From assembly GCA_024279115.1 (NCBI GenBank), contig JAJRRW010000068.1:86860-120133 (forward strand): 33,274 nucleotides of DNA, in the 5' to 3' direction. Below, in pieces: positions 1-7,298 of the stretch; positions within the stretch are counted from its first letter, which is position 1; each line of letters starts with the position of its first letter. The DNA comes from Alphaproteobacteria bacterium. GTDB taxonomy: Bacteria; Pseudomonadota; Alphaproteobacteria; Rhizobiales; JAKIUO01. The notes under the pieces were generated by a model, which was given only the letters and a program-made list of their open reading frames with translations, was not told where the DNA came from and searched no databases. The position numbers were made by a program, and so were the translations under genes.

Positions 1-34
1 GCAAGCCTTTTAACAATTCAGGGAAACAGCCTCC

Positions 35-589
35 ATGCTCGCCAATCTGCAAGCCAAATTCGACGAAAACCCCCTGGCGACCAGCGCTGTTTTGCTGTTT
101 TTGCTGTCTGGCGCGGTTACTTTGTCCGCGCTTGGCTTCGAACATATCGGTGGCTACAAGCCCTGCCCGCTTTGCCTCATTGAACGCAATGCGTGGTATT
201 TTGCCCTGATCGCCTCGGTCCTTGTGTTCGCGGGCTCCAAATCCAAATTTGACGGCGGATATCTGGCTCTTTTGCTGATGGGCGCGATTGCCCTTGGTTT
301 CTTGTACAATAGCTATCTTGCCGGTTTTCATGCCGGCGTTGAATGGAAATGGTGGGCTGGCCCCACCGCGTGCACTGGCGATCAGCTGGACAAGCTTGGC
401 GGCGGCGCTGGCGGCCTGCTGGATGCCCTCACCAAGACCAAGGTGATCCGCTGTGATATCGCGGAATTCCGCCTGTTTGGCCTGTCTTTTTCCGGTTACA
501 ACTTCTTGTTGTCCCTGTTGGCCGCAGCCCTTGCCCTTGGCACCTGGCTGAAGGTTGCCTTGCGCATGAAGAACAGCTGCCCACGCTAG
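35..589 (+). CDS. dsbB: DsbB-family disulfide bond formation protein
   Basis: This 184-residue protein resembles DsbB, an inner-membrane enzyme that reoxidises periplasmic DsbA and passes the electrons to quinone. I see about four hydrophobic segments (residues 16-34, 53-68, 74-92 and 152-172). The first cysteine pair, CPLC near residues 44-47, sits at the start of the second helix as in DsbB. The second pair is the two cysteines in the loop before the last helix (TAC near 112 and IRC near 140). Length matches the family (about 170-185). The ATG follows a weak AGGGA-like ribosome binding site. The gene stands alone on the plus strand; its upstream neighbour lies outside the window. No DsbA partner is visible here. 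The family call is secure; the symbol is less so because DsbI-type relatives share the motif. Confidence 0.85.
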   Translation: MLANLQAKFDENPLATSAVLLFLLSGAVTLSALGFEHIGGYKPCPLCLIERNAWYFALIASVLVFAGSKSKFDGGYLALLLMGAIALGFLYNSYLAGFHAGVEWKWWAGPTACTGDQLDKLGGGAGGLLDALTKTKVIRCDIAEFRLFGLSFSGYNFLLSLLAAALALGTWLKVALRMKNSCPR

Positions 590-760
590 TTGAGGAGCGC
601 TTGTTGATAACAAGGCGTGTACCGGGCCATCCGTGGACAGCCACAATCAAATCACAATTCGCGCCCATTTTCACCATTCCGTGCTGACTAACTCATCCAA
701 GGCAACGAGATGTTATCGAACATATTGATAGCAAAACAGCATCTGGAATGGAGAACCGCT
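590..760. other. Intergenic region between dsbB and the small unknown gene
   Basis: There is no gene here beyond the upstream extension that the ORF track proposes for the next gene. An imperfect inverted repeat (CGCTTGTT ... AACAAGGCG) lies just after the dsbB stop but has no T-tract, so it is not a convincing terminator. A promoter for the next small gene may lie here; I cannot pick one. Confidence 0.5.
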
Positions 761-976
761 ATGTATACAGAGAACCAGATCAACCCCGCACAATGGACGG
801 AAGCTGTTGGTCGCGCCCACAGTTACTGCACGGCCATTGACCGCCGTGGTGGAACCCCGATCGACGCCGTGCGCTCCTATGGCCTTTTCAAACTTGATAC
901 TGACCCAGCCGATTGGGACAAGGCCGAAATGATTATCGCTCTGGCCATGTGCACCCCCACAAGGCGCCCGAACTAA
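761..976 (+). CDS. Small hypothetical protein, 71 aa
   Basis: I do not recognise this protein. The ORF track starts it at 710, but the ATG at 761 has a GGAG-type ribosome binding site about 8 bases upstream (GGAATGGAGAACC), which gives a 71-residue product starting MYTENQ. It is soluble, has no signal peptide and no membrane segment, contains two cysteines, and is mildly acidic with several Trp and Tyr residues. A strong terminator hairpin lies about 160 bases downstream on the same strand, which supports transcription through it. It could be a lineage-specific small protein. That it is coding rests on the ribosome binding site, ordinary amino-acid composition and terminator; no function is assigned. 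Confidence 0.6.
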   Translation: MYTENQINPAQWTEAVGRAHSYCTAIDRRGGTPIDAVRSYGLFKLDTDPADWDKAEMIIALAMCTPTRRPN

Positions 977-1137
977 AACGACCGTATGACGTGTTTGTTG
1001 CGTATTGAGTTATTGTTCTGTTGAGTTGTATTTGTTGCGTTAAATTATATTTATTGCGTTGTGCCTGTTGAGTTGGGTTCTCTTTGTCAGTTGTCGCGTT
1101 ACAGAAAAATCAGCGTAATGAAAATTGCGTATATCGG
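977..1137. repeat. T/G-rich degenerate tandem repeat, untranslated
   Basis: After the small gene comes a T/G-rich tract in which short words recur: TTTGTTGCGT twice, TTATTGCGTT once, and CTGTTGAGTTG or close variants twice. Two imperfect units can be drawn, about 992-1028 and 1030-1079. No open reading frame uses it. It may be the 3' untranslated part of the small-gene transcript, which ends at the hairpin that follows. Confidence 0.45.
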
Positions 1138-1177
1138 CGGGTGAAGCATTGAAATCCAGTGCTTCACCCGTTTTTTT
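1138..1177 (+). terminator. Intrinsic terminator after the small unknown gene
   Basis: A perfect 11-bp stem, CGGGTGAAGCA (1138-1148) pairing with TGCTTCACCCG (1160-1170), has an 11-base loop and is followed directly by seven T. This is a classic Rho-independent terminator for plus-strand transcription. Confidence 0.9.
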
Positions 1178-1192
1178 GTGTCAATTCAAACG

Positions 1193-1234
1193 AAAAAACC
1201 GGGCCTTGAAATACTCAAAGCCCGGCCAATTTTT
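1193..1234. terminator. Probable bidirectional terminator
   Basis: An 11-bp stem with one mismatch, CCGGGCCTTGA (1199-1209) with TCAAAGCCCGG (1215-1225), has a 5-base loop. It is flanked by six A on the left, which become a T-tract on the minus strand, and by five T shortly after on the right. It could end minus-strand transcripts coming from the exported-protein gene as well as plus-strand read-through. Confidence 0.7.
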
Positions 1235-1253
1235 GTTATCGGCCTGATCTCTA

Positions 1254-1451
1254 GTGGCCTACCGCACTTTATATGCAGGGTTTCGTAAGCTAGGCGAGGA
1301 TTGGATATGACCTATGTGCGGCACCCACCGGCTCCCGCGACAAGTTTGGGAGCTGCAGCGAGCAAACGCCGAGCCGGGGTCCTGGAGCCATGTTTCTCGC
1401 CCTTTCGATGGGTTGCCACCCGTTGCTCTGTATCCCGGGGCAAGCCCGGGA
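1254..1451. ncRNA. Candidate structured RNA (gene-free, hairpin-rich stretch)
   Basis: No credible protein gene is seen here; the two overlapping plus ORFs look accidental. The stretch is rich in inverted repeats: CCGCAC (1262-1267) with GTGCGG (1316-1321), enclosing TAGG/CCTA; GCTCCC (1331-1336) with GGGAGC (1348-1353); CCGGCTC (1328-1334) with GAGCCGG (1371-1377), which competes with the previous pair; GGGT-TGCC-ACCC (1410-1421); and TCCCGGG-GCAAG-CCCGGGA (1433-1451). The last resembles common intergenic palindromes. A small RNA is one reading, a cluster of decayed repeats another. I have not matched it to a known family, and the strand is unknown. Confidence 0.25.
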
Positions 1452-1512
1452 AGCGTCAGGTTTATGGGTTAAAACAAATTACGATACCCATCAATTTAAG
1501 AGAGGCAGACCA

Positions 1513-2097
1513 CTAGTTCAAGACACGGAACCGGCAAGGCTGCGATGTCACGGTGCAGGTATGCGTGCCATCTGCATGGTCGGTACATTTCGTCTCTTTG
1601 CTGTTGGACAGCAGCCACGTATCCATTTTGGTACCGTAGAAATCGCGCACTCTTGCGGCCCAGACTTTGCGGGCTTTATGCTTGGCCCATTCTTTGAGCT
1701 TGGCGGGCTTGCCCGTGCCAGCGATCTTGTAGAATGAACAAACTTTGCCAGGTCCACTTAAAACAGCTTTCAGTTTGCACGGCGTGGCTTTGACGGTGCA
1801 GCGGTTGCGTCCCTTTTCCTTAAAGCAGTTATAGTTGGCATTTTGAGAAAACAGCCAGGAAGCCCATTGCTTGCCGTCTGTTTTACGAACTTTTTGGCGC
1901 CAGGCGTCACGGGCTTTTTTTCGCGCAAAAATCATCGTTCTGGCGCGCCCACCGGTGCGCGAGACTTCCTGGGCTTTACATTCACGCTCCAATGGATTGG
2001 CGGTCTTCTCAGCCGTTTTTTGGGCATTTGCAGGTAGAGTGCCAAGGCTTATTGCCAAGCCTGCGGCAGCGGCCAGACCCATCATTTTGTAAAACAT
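1513..2097 (-). CDS. Secreted protein with two tandem cysteine-containing repeats
   Basis: This 194-residue protein begins with a clear Sec signal peptide: a hydrophobic core at about residues 6-20, then LPANA before QKT, a good signal peptidase I site. The mature part is an internal duplication of roughly 65 residues. Each repeat is Lys/Arg-rich, runs as a helix with the pattern ARKKARxAW..V or AKHKARKVW..V, continues to a W(A/D)xWL(F/L)S motif, and ends in a C...CTV(K/T)xxPC(K/R) cysteine cluster. The even cysteine count suggests disulfides in the periplasm, perhaps formed by the DsbA/DsbB system. Similar exported repeat proteins occur in alphaproteobacteria, but no function is known to me. 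The gene is monocistronic, with a GAGGA ribosome binding site. Confidence 0.8.
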   Translation of the reverse strand: MFYKMMGLAAAAGLAISLGTLPANAQKTAEKTANPLERECKAQEVSRTGGRARTMIFARKKARDAWRQKVRKTDGKQWASWLFSQNANYNCFKEKGRNRCTVKATPCKLKAVLSGPGKVCSFYKIAGTGKPAKLKEWAKHKARKVWAARVRDFYGTKMDTWLLSNSKETKCTDHADGTHTCTVTSQPCRFRVLN

Positions 2098-2336
2098 ATA
2101 ACTTTATTCCTCTATAAATAATGATCGTACCCCCCCCATACACAGGCTACGCTCTTTCATATATTCAAAGCGCTTGCTTGGTCGAGCTTAGGACTTTCAC
2201 GTACAAGGTTCAAGCAACTGTTGCAAATTGACTAACAGGTCCCCAAAACTCTAATTTTCTGGAGACCAGCGCAAAATCGGCTTGCGTGCGGCCCGCGTTT
2301 CGTCCAGTCGGCGTCTTGGCGTATAGCGCGGGGCGT
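2098..2336. other. Intergenic region downstream of gcvPB
   Basis: This region holds the upstream region of the exported-protein gene (including an 8-base C run near 2130) and the 3' flank of the gcv operon. I find no clear terminator for gcvPB: there are GC-rich words near 2280-2330 but no stem followed by a minus-strand T-tract. No RNA gene is recognised. Confidence 0.5.
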
Positions 2337-3809
2337 TTAAAAAGGGCTGAGCATCGCCCTTTTGGCCCGTTTAGCCAGGGTAATCATCACCTCGATAAAT
2401 TGATCCAGTGATGCCTTGCTCTCGCTTTCCGTTGGTTCAACCAGCATCGCCCCATGCACAATCAGCGGAAAATAGACCGTCATGGGATGAAATCCCTCGT
2501 CAATCATCGCCTTGGCAAAATCAAGCGTGGTGACGCCGGTGCCTTTCAAAAAGGCATCATCAAACAACACTTCATGCATGCAGATATGATCTTCGCCAAA
2601 TGCCAGCGACATATGCTCTGACAACGAGGCGCGCAGATAATTGGCGTTCAGCACCGCATCTTCAGAGGCCTGGCGCAAGCCATCGGAGCCATGGCTCATC
2701 ATATAGGTAAGCGCCCGCGTATACATGCCAAACTGCCCGTGAAACGCCGTCATGCGGCCAAACGGGCTGGCCTCACCATCAGCACCACTTGGGGTCTCAA
2801 CCAGCCGGGGCCCCTCCCCCTCCTTGATCAAAAACGGCAAAGGCGCTAAGGCTGCCAGACGCTTTGACAAAACCACCGGCCCTGATCCTGGCCCGCCTCC
2901 ACCATGGGGCGTCGAGAAGGTCTTGTGTAAATTGAAATGCATGGCATCGACGCCCAAATCCCCCGGCTTGACCTTACCGGCAATGGCGGTAAAATTTGCA
3001 CCATCACAATAAAAATAAGCCCCGGCCTGATGGATCAGCTTGGCAATCTCGACGATTTCGCGCTCGAACACGCCCCCCGTATTGGGGTTGGTGAGCATGA
3101 TGGCGGCGACATCCTCATCAAGCGCTTCCTTGACCGATGCCACCGTCACCGTGCCATCCGCCTGCGCGGGCACGGAGCGAATTTTATAGCCGATCAGCGC
3201 CGCTGTTGCGGGATTGGTGCCATGGGCACTGTCTGGCACTAATACGACATTTTTTGTTGACCCCTTGGCTTGATGAGCAGCTTTTATCGCCATCATGCCG
3301 CACAGCTCGCCATGCGCGCCGGCCTTGGGAGAAAGGGCAATCGCCTTCATGCCCGTCAGCTCCATCAGCCAGTGAGCCAGTTCACTCATCAGATCAATAG
3401 CGCCCGGCACACTGGATTGCGGCTGTAGCGGATGAATGTCCATAAAGCCGGGCAACCGGGCGATTTTTTCATTGAGGCGCGGATTATGTTTCATGGTGCA
3501 AGAACCAAGCGGATAGATGCCGGTATCAATGCTGTAATTTTTTTGGCTTAGTCGCACATAATGGCGCATGGTTTCAGGCTCAGACAGACCGGCCAGCCCG
3601 AAACCATCGGTGCGCTCCATCCCGTTGAGGCGGTGCTCGAACGGCACAAGATCGGCAAAATCAACCCCCGTTGTCTGCGTATCGCCCAGATTAAACAAAA
3701 CAGGCTCTTCGATTTGCAGGGCCTTGTTACCTGAATGGGTCATGACATCGCTCTGCTTGCTGGCGGATTGATCTATTGTCGTCTTGCGCCCTTGTCGGTT
3801 CATGCTCAT
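2337..3809 (-). CDS. gcvPB: Glycine dehydrogenase (decarboxylating) subunit 2
   Basis: This is the C-terminal half of P-protein as a separate 490-residue chain. It binds pyridoxal phosphate, decarboxylates glycine and hands the aminomethyl group to lipoyl-GcvH. The PLP lysine is K296 in HFNLHKTFSTPHGGGGPG, followed by the glycine-rich loop of the family. Other conserved blocks are YPLGSCTMKHNP (about 99-110) and VPDSAHGTNPA (about 191-201). The start codon overlaps the gcvPA stop as ATGA, which indicates translational coupling. It has a somewhat long N-terminus of about 40 residues before the conserved region. It is the last gene of the riboswitch-controlled T-H-PA-PB operon. Confidence 0.96.
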   Translation of the reverse strand: MSMNRQGRKTTIDQSASKQSDVMTHSGNKALQIEEPVLFNLGDTQTTGVDFADLVPFEHRLNGMERTDGFGLAGLSEPETMRHYVRLSQKNYSIDTGIYPLGSCTMKHNPRLNEKIARLPGFMDIHPLQPQSSVPGAIDLMSELAHWLMELTGMKAIALSPKAGAHGELCGMMAIKAAHQAKGSTKNVVLVPDSAHGTNPATAALIGYKIRSVPAQADGTVTVASVKEALDEDVAAIMLTNPNTGGVFEREIVEIAKLIHQAGAYFYCDGANFTAIAGKVKPGDLGVDAMHFNLHKTFSTPHGGGGPGSGPVVLSKRLAALAPLPFLIKEGEGPRLVETPSGADGEASPFGRMTAFHGQFGMYTRALTYMMSHGSDGLRQASEDAVLNANYLRASLSEHMSLAFGEDHICMHEVLFDDAFLKGTGVTTLDFAKAMIDEGFHPMTVYFPLIVHGAMLVEPTESESKASLDQFIEVMITLAKRAKRAMLSPF

Positions 3810-5155
3810 CGCAGTTCTCCCTCTATGGCCGCTTTGAGCGCTGTTATCTGATCACCGCTATTCATTTCGGTGACAGCGACAAGCATCAGATTATCCAGAT
3901 TTGCATCGTCAGGTATTAAGCGTGAAACGGGAACACCGGCCAGAATGCCTTTGGCCGCCAGTGCCTCTACGAGGTCATGGGCGCTGCCGGGAACGCGGAT
4001 TGTGAACTCGTTGAAAAAGCTCTCATTGAGCACCTCGACCCCTTTGATCTTGTTCAGCTCATCGGCCAGTTGCACCGCATTGGCATGATTGATCATGGCC
4101 AGCTGGCGCAAGCCTTTTTCCCCCAGCAAGGTCAGGTGAATGGAAAAAGCCAGCGCCATCAGACCTGAATTGGTGCAGATATTGGAAGTGGCTTTTTCAC
4201 GCCGGATATGTTGCTCCCTTGTCGACAGGGTGAGCACAAAACCTGGTTGCCCGTCGGCATCCACGGTTTTTCCGCAAAGACGCCCGGGCATCTGGCGGAT
4301 ATATTTTTGCCTTGTTGCAAACAGCCCCACATAGGGACCGCCAAAATCAAGCCCGCAGCCCAAAGACTGGCCCTCGGCGACAACAATGTCGGCTCCTTGA
4401 GAACCCGGCGACCGGATTGCCCCAAGCGAGACAATCTCGGTGACGACCATAATCAACAAGGCCTTTTTGGCATGAGCGGCCTCTGCCAGTTTGCCATAGT
4501 CGCTGATCTGACCGAAAAAATCGGGATATTGCACGACCACACAGGCCGTTTCCTCATCAATCTGGCTGATGAGATCTTCTGGCTCGCCAATCGCTGGAGC
4601 CATCTCCACCAGATCTCCACCCGAAAAGCGCTCCATATTTTCAACAACCGCGCGATATTGCGGATGCAGCCCGCCAGACAGGATAGCCTTTTTGCGCCTG
4701 GTGACGCGGCGCGCCATCAACACGGCTTCCGCTGTCGCCGTGGAGCCATCATACATGGAGGCGTTGGCGACCTCCATGTCGGTAAGCATACAGATCTGCG
4801 TCTGAAATTCGAACAGCACCTGCAAGGTACCTTGCGAAATTTCTGGCTGATAAGGCGTGTAAGCGGTCAAAAATTCGGATCGCTGGATCAGATGATCAAC
4901 GCTCGCTGGTACATGGTGGCGATAGGCCCCCGCCCCCACGAAAAAGCCTTGCGCCTGACCGGCTGACAGATTGCGCGCCGCCATTTGCGACAATTGGCGC
5001 TCCACCTCGATTTCACTTTTCGCCAGTGGTAAATCAGGCAGTTTGTCCAACAGCTTGTCTTTTGGCACATCCGCAAACAAGGCATCAACATGATCAACGC
5101 CGACTTTGGCCAGCATTTCGCGCCGGTCGTCGGGCGACAAAGGCAGATAGCGCAT
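3806..5155 (-). CDS. gcvPA: Glycine dehydrogenase (decarboxylating) subunit 1
   Basis: This is the N-terminal half of P-protein, 449 residues, the usual length for the split form. It has the conserved GAGAYRHHVP (about 74-83) and TAYTPYQPEISQGT (about 98-110) blocks and a degenerate PLP-transferase fold without the catalytic lysine, which is supplied by GcvPB in the complex. Its ATG overlaps the gcvH stop by one base (TAATG) and its own stop overlaps gcvPB, so the three genes are translationally coupled. Most proteobacteria carry one fused gcvP of about 950 residues. The split version is known from Firmicutes, Thermus and some alphaproteobacteria such as Caulobacter. Confidence 0.96.
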   Translation of the reverse strand: MRYLPLSPDDRREMLAKVGVDHVDALFADVPKDKLLDKLPDLPLAKSEIEVERQLSQMAARNLSAGQAQGFFVGAGAYRHHVPASVDHLIQRSEFLTAYTPYQPEISQGTLQVLFEFQTQICMLTDMEVANASMYDGSTATAEAVLMARRVTRRKKAILSGGLHPQYRAVVENMERFSGGDLVEMAPAIGEPEDLISQIDEETACVVVQYPDFFGQISDYGKLAEAAHAKKALLIMVVTEIVSLGAIRSPGSQGADIVVAEGQSLGCGLDFGGPYVGLFATRQKYIRQMPGRLCGKTVDADGQPGFVLTLSTREQHIRREKATSNICTNSGLMALAFSIHLTLLGEKGLRQLAMINHANAVQLADELNKIKGVEVLNESFFNEFTIRVPGSAHDLVEALAAKGILAGVPVSRLIPDDANLDNLMLVAVTEMNSGDQITALKAAIEGELR

Positions 5156-5532
5156 TAGCTCTCACTCTCGACAAATTCGGCATAACCCGCTTTGTCCATC
5201 AGCTCTTCAAGTTCATCTGCATTGGACAGCTTGATCTTGATGAACCAGGCGTCAGCTTCGGCGCTTTCATTGACCAAAGCAGCATTTTCAGCAAGCGCTT
5301 CATTGGCCTCGACCACTTCGCCGCTAATGGGGGCATAAACTTCGCTGGCTGCCTTGACACTCTCGACCACACAGGCTTCATCACCCTGCTCGACGTCAAG
5401 GCCAGGTTCTGGCAATTCAACAAACACGATATCGCCGAGCTGCTCCTGGGCATGATCTGTAATGCCAATAGTGCCAATCCCGTCCTCAACCATGATCCAT
5501 TCATGCTCTTTTGTGTAATAGGTTTTCGACAT
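5155..5532 (-). CDS. gcvH: Glycine cleavage system H protein
   Basis: This 125-residue lipoyl carrier shuttles the aminomethyl group between the P-, T- and L-proteins. The lipoylation site is K60 within VVESVKAASEVYAP, and the N-terminal EHEW and GITDHAQEQLGDIVFVELPE blocks are typical. It is acidic, as expected. It lies between gcvT and gcvPA. A 112-bp palindromic repeat fills most of the gap to gcvT, so folding of the repeat could change its expression relative to gcvT. Confidence 0.97.
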   Translation of the reverse strand: MSKTYYTKEHEWIMVEDGIGTIGITDHAQEQLGDIVFVELPEPGLDVEQGDEACVVESVKAASEVYAPISGEVVEANEALAENAALVNESAEADAWFIKIKLSNADELEELMDKAGYAEFVESES

Positions 5533-5569
5533 ATCAAAATTTCCCTTTGTTCATTATTCCATTCCGTGT

Positions 5570-5681
5570 GTCATCCCCGCGAAGGCGGGGATCCATACTC
5601 CCAGTCCTCAAAATTTATTTGAAAGACCATCGTTGAATTGCAAGATCCGGGGTTATGGTTCCCCGCCTTCGCGGGGATGAC
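5570..5681. repeat. Paired inverted palindromic repeat (REPIN/MITE-like), family A copy 1
   Basis: Two 28-bp arms face each other: 5570-5597 (GTCATCCCCGCGAAGGCGGG...) and, as its inverted copy, 5654-5681, with one mismatch. Each arm is itself a palindrome (ATCCCCGC-GAAG-GCGGGGAT). About 56 bases of unrelated sequence lie between them. The whole 112-bp element sits in the gcvT-gcvH gap. The same family occurs between rpsO and pnp. Such GTCATCCCCGCG repeats are widespread in proteobacterial genomes and are moved by REP-associated transposases; none is encoded here. Confidence 0.85.
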
Positions 5682-5705
5682 AATAGTTGTTTAAACGCAG
5701 CTTCC

Positions 5706-6872
5706 TTATTTCTTTTTGCGATAAAAATTATGCGTGACAAATGGCAAGGGCTGCACATTGGCGGGCAAACGCTTGCCCCGCACCTCAAGTTCAAGCACTG
5801 TCCCCGCCGCGCTATGCTCGGCCCTCACATATCCCATGGCAACCGGCCCGCCCACCGATGGCCCATAGCCACCACTGGTAACAATTCCGATTTCATCGCC
5901 ATCGACGCTGAAAATCTTTGTGCCCTCGCGGGCCGGAGCCCGGCCACCTGGCCGGATGCCCACCAGCTTCTTGCCTGGTCCCTCTTTGAGCTGTGCAAGT
6001 ATTTTATCGGCGCCCGGGAACCCACCACTTTCGCGGCGGCGCTTGCCGATGGACCAGGTCAGATTGGCCTCAACAGGGGTCGTGGTTTCGTCGATGTCGT
6101 GGCCATACAGGCAAAGCCCGGCCTCCAGCCGCAAACTGTCTCTGGCCCCAAGGCCAATCGCTTCCACATCGGGATGGGCCTGCAAAGCCTGCCAGAATTG
6201 TTCCACATCTTTGGATTTGATGGCCAGTTCGAACCCATCTTCGCCGGTATATCCAGAGCGCGACACATGCATCCACATCTCGCTGCCCTCAACGCTGACC
6301 GGCAGATCGAGCGAACTCATAAAGGCCATGTCGCCGACTTTTGGTGCAAACCCCGCCAGCACGTCCACAGCTTTTGGCCCCTGCAAGGCGATAAGCGCCA
6401 TATCATCGAGAATTTTCATTTCCACATTGTCGGGCATGCTTTTTTTGATCAACGCAAAGTCTCGGGTCTTGCAAGCGGCATTGACCACCACATAAATCCA
6501 GTGCTCATGCCCCTGCATGCCAAGCCGCGTGACCATCAGATCATCGAGCACACCGCCTTCATCGTTCAATAGCTGCGAATAGCGCTGACGCCCCGGTTTC
6601 AAAGCGGCAAAATTTCCAGGTGCCAATGTTTCAAGGGCGGCGGCGGCGGTTTTAAACTCTCCATCCGCTGGAATCAAAAAAGCCTGTCCCATGTGAGAAA
6701 CGTCGAACAATCCCGCGCTTGAACGCACATGCAAATGTTCCTTGAGCACGCCAAGCGGATATTGCACAGGCATTTCATAGCCTGCAAACGGCACCATTTT
6801 GGCATCAAGTCTGGTGTGAACATCATAAAGCGGCGTGCGCTTTAGGGGGGTATCCCCCTGTTGATCCGACAT
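5706..6872 (-). CDS. gcvT: Aminomethyltransferase (glycine cleavage T protein)
   Basis: GcvT releases ammonia from aminomethyl-lipoyl-GcvH and transfers the methylene group to tetrahydrofolate. The product is 388 residues if started at 6872 (MSDQQGDTPLKRTPLYDVH), where AAGGAG lies 8 bases upstream. The track's start at 6995 would add residues encoded by the riboswitch leader and is rejected. Family blocks are visible: MVPFAGYEMPVQYP, FDVSHMGQ, NDEGGVLDDLMVTR with the folate-site aspartate, SGYTGEDGFEL, and the C-terminal barrel with GGYGPSVGGPVAMGYV. It is the first gene of the operon and lies directly behind a tandem glycine riboswitch, so it is predicted to be on when glycine is high. Confidence 0.96.
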   Translation of the reverse strand: MSDQQGDTPLKRTPLYDVHTRLDAKMVPFAGYEMPVQYPLGVLKEHLHVRSSAGLFDVSHMGQAFLIPADGEFKTAAAALETLAPGNFAALKPGRQRYSQLLNDEGGVLDDLMVTRLGMQGHEHWIYVVVNAACKTRDFALIKKSMPDNVEMKILDDMALIALQGPKAVDVLAGFAPKVGDMAFMSSLDLPVSVEGSEMWMHVSRSGYTGEDGFELAIKSKDVEQFWQALQAHPDVEAIGLGARDSLRLEAGLCLYGHDIDETTTPVEANLTWSIGKRRRESGGFPGADKILAQLKEGPGKKLVGIRPGGRAPAREGTKIFSVDGDEIGIVTSGGYGPSVGGPVAMGYVRAEHSAAGTVLELEVRGKRLPANVQPLPFVTHNFYRKKK

Positions 6873-6935
6873 ATGCCATTCTCCTTCAATCCATGACCCA
6901 AAGCGAGCGCAACTGCGGCCAAAAATGGCCCAGAC

Positions 6936-7170
6936 GCACACCCCCTCTGTCATGGAACCTGAGAGATTTGATTGGTTTATATCACTCACGGCCATTCCGC
7001 CTGACGGCGGGCCTCCGCGAGGGCGCGCAACATGCGGCGGGCGCTTGCCCTTGCCGGATCGAGACCCGGTTTTTCCGCATCAAACGCGCATCCAGCGACT
7101 GCTCGCTGGAAAACCAACTTACCCCTTCGGTGAGGCGTGGAGTAGCTCCGCGCCTGCTTTCCAGAGTGCC
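6936..7170 (-). promoter_or_regulatory. Glycine riboswitch, aptamer II (with long insertion)
   Basis: On the minus strand the second aptamer opens with CACTCTGGAAAGCAGGCG, has the ACCGAAGGGGTAAG core (around 7122-7135) and closes with AATCTCTCAGGTTCCATG followed by ACAGAGGGGG (6941-6970). CTCTG at the 5' end pairs with CAGAG at the 3' end to form P1. About 150 bases lie between the two cores, far more than the few tens usual there. This insert contains CCAGCGA-GCAG-TCGCTGG (7092-7109) and further GC-rich pairs, so it looks like an enlarged P3 arm. Confidence 0.85.
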
Positions 7171-7175
7171 ATCTT

Positions 7176-7285
7176 CCTGCGGTCCGTTTGCCTGAGAGTT
7201 TCCCGTCGTTTTTTTGGGGCGGTTGCTCCTTCGGCGCCATTTATGTCTTTTGCGTCAGACATAATGATCTCTCCCGCAGGGATCA
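7176..7285 (-). promoter_or_regulatory. Glycine riboswitch, aptamer I
   Basis: The minus strand reads CCTGCGGGAGAGATC, then GGCGCCGAAGGAGCAA, then AAACTCTCAGGCAAACGGACCGCAGG. These are the conserved elements of a glycine aptamer in the right order and spacing, with P1 formed by CCTGCGG and CCGCAGG. A short linker joins it to aptamer II, so this is the cooperative tandem type that sits in front of gcvT. It is an activating switch in most bacteria; I did not identify a clear terminator or sequestering helix here. Confidence 0.95.
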
Positions 7286-7298
7286 ACTGGCATGGCCC

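Noticed and set aside
1301-1737. Two overlapping plus ORFs (71 and 115 aa) in the gene-poor region
   Set aside because: They run into the 3' end of the exported-protein gene on the other strand, lack convincing ribosome binding sites, and cover inverted repeats that explain the sequence better.
4208-4966. 252-aa plus-strand ORF opposite gcvPA
   Set aside because: A shadow of gcvPA; codon composition follows the antisense strand and no ribosome binding site or domain is visible.
5570-5690. A short CRISPR array
   Set aside because: The repeated 28-mers are in inverted, not direct, orientation, occur only twice per locus, and no cas genes are near.
5655-6572. 305-aa plus-strand ORF opposite gcvT
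   Set aside because: It lies wholly antisense to gcvT, has no recognisable family features and reads as a shadow frame; gcvT is certain.
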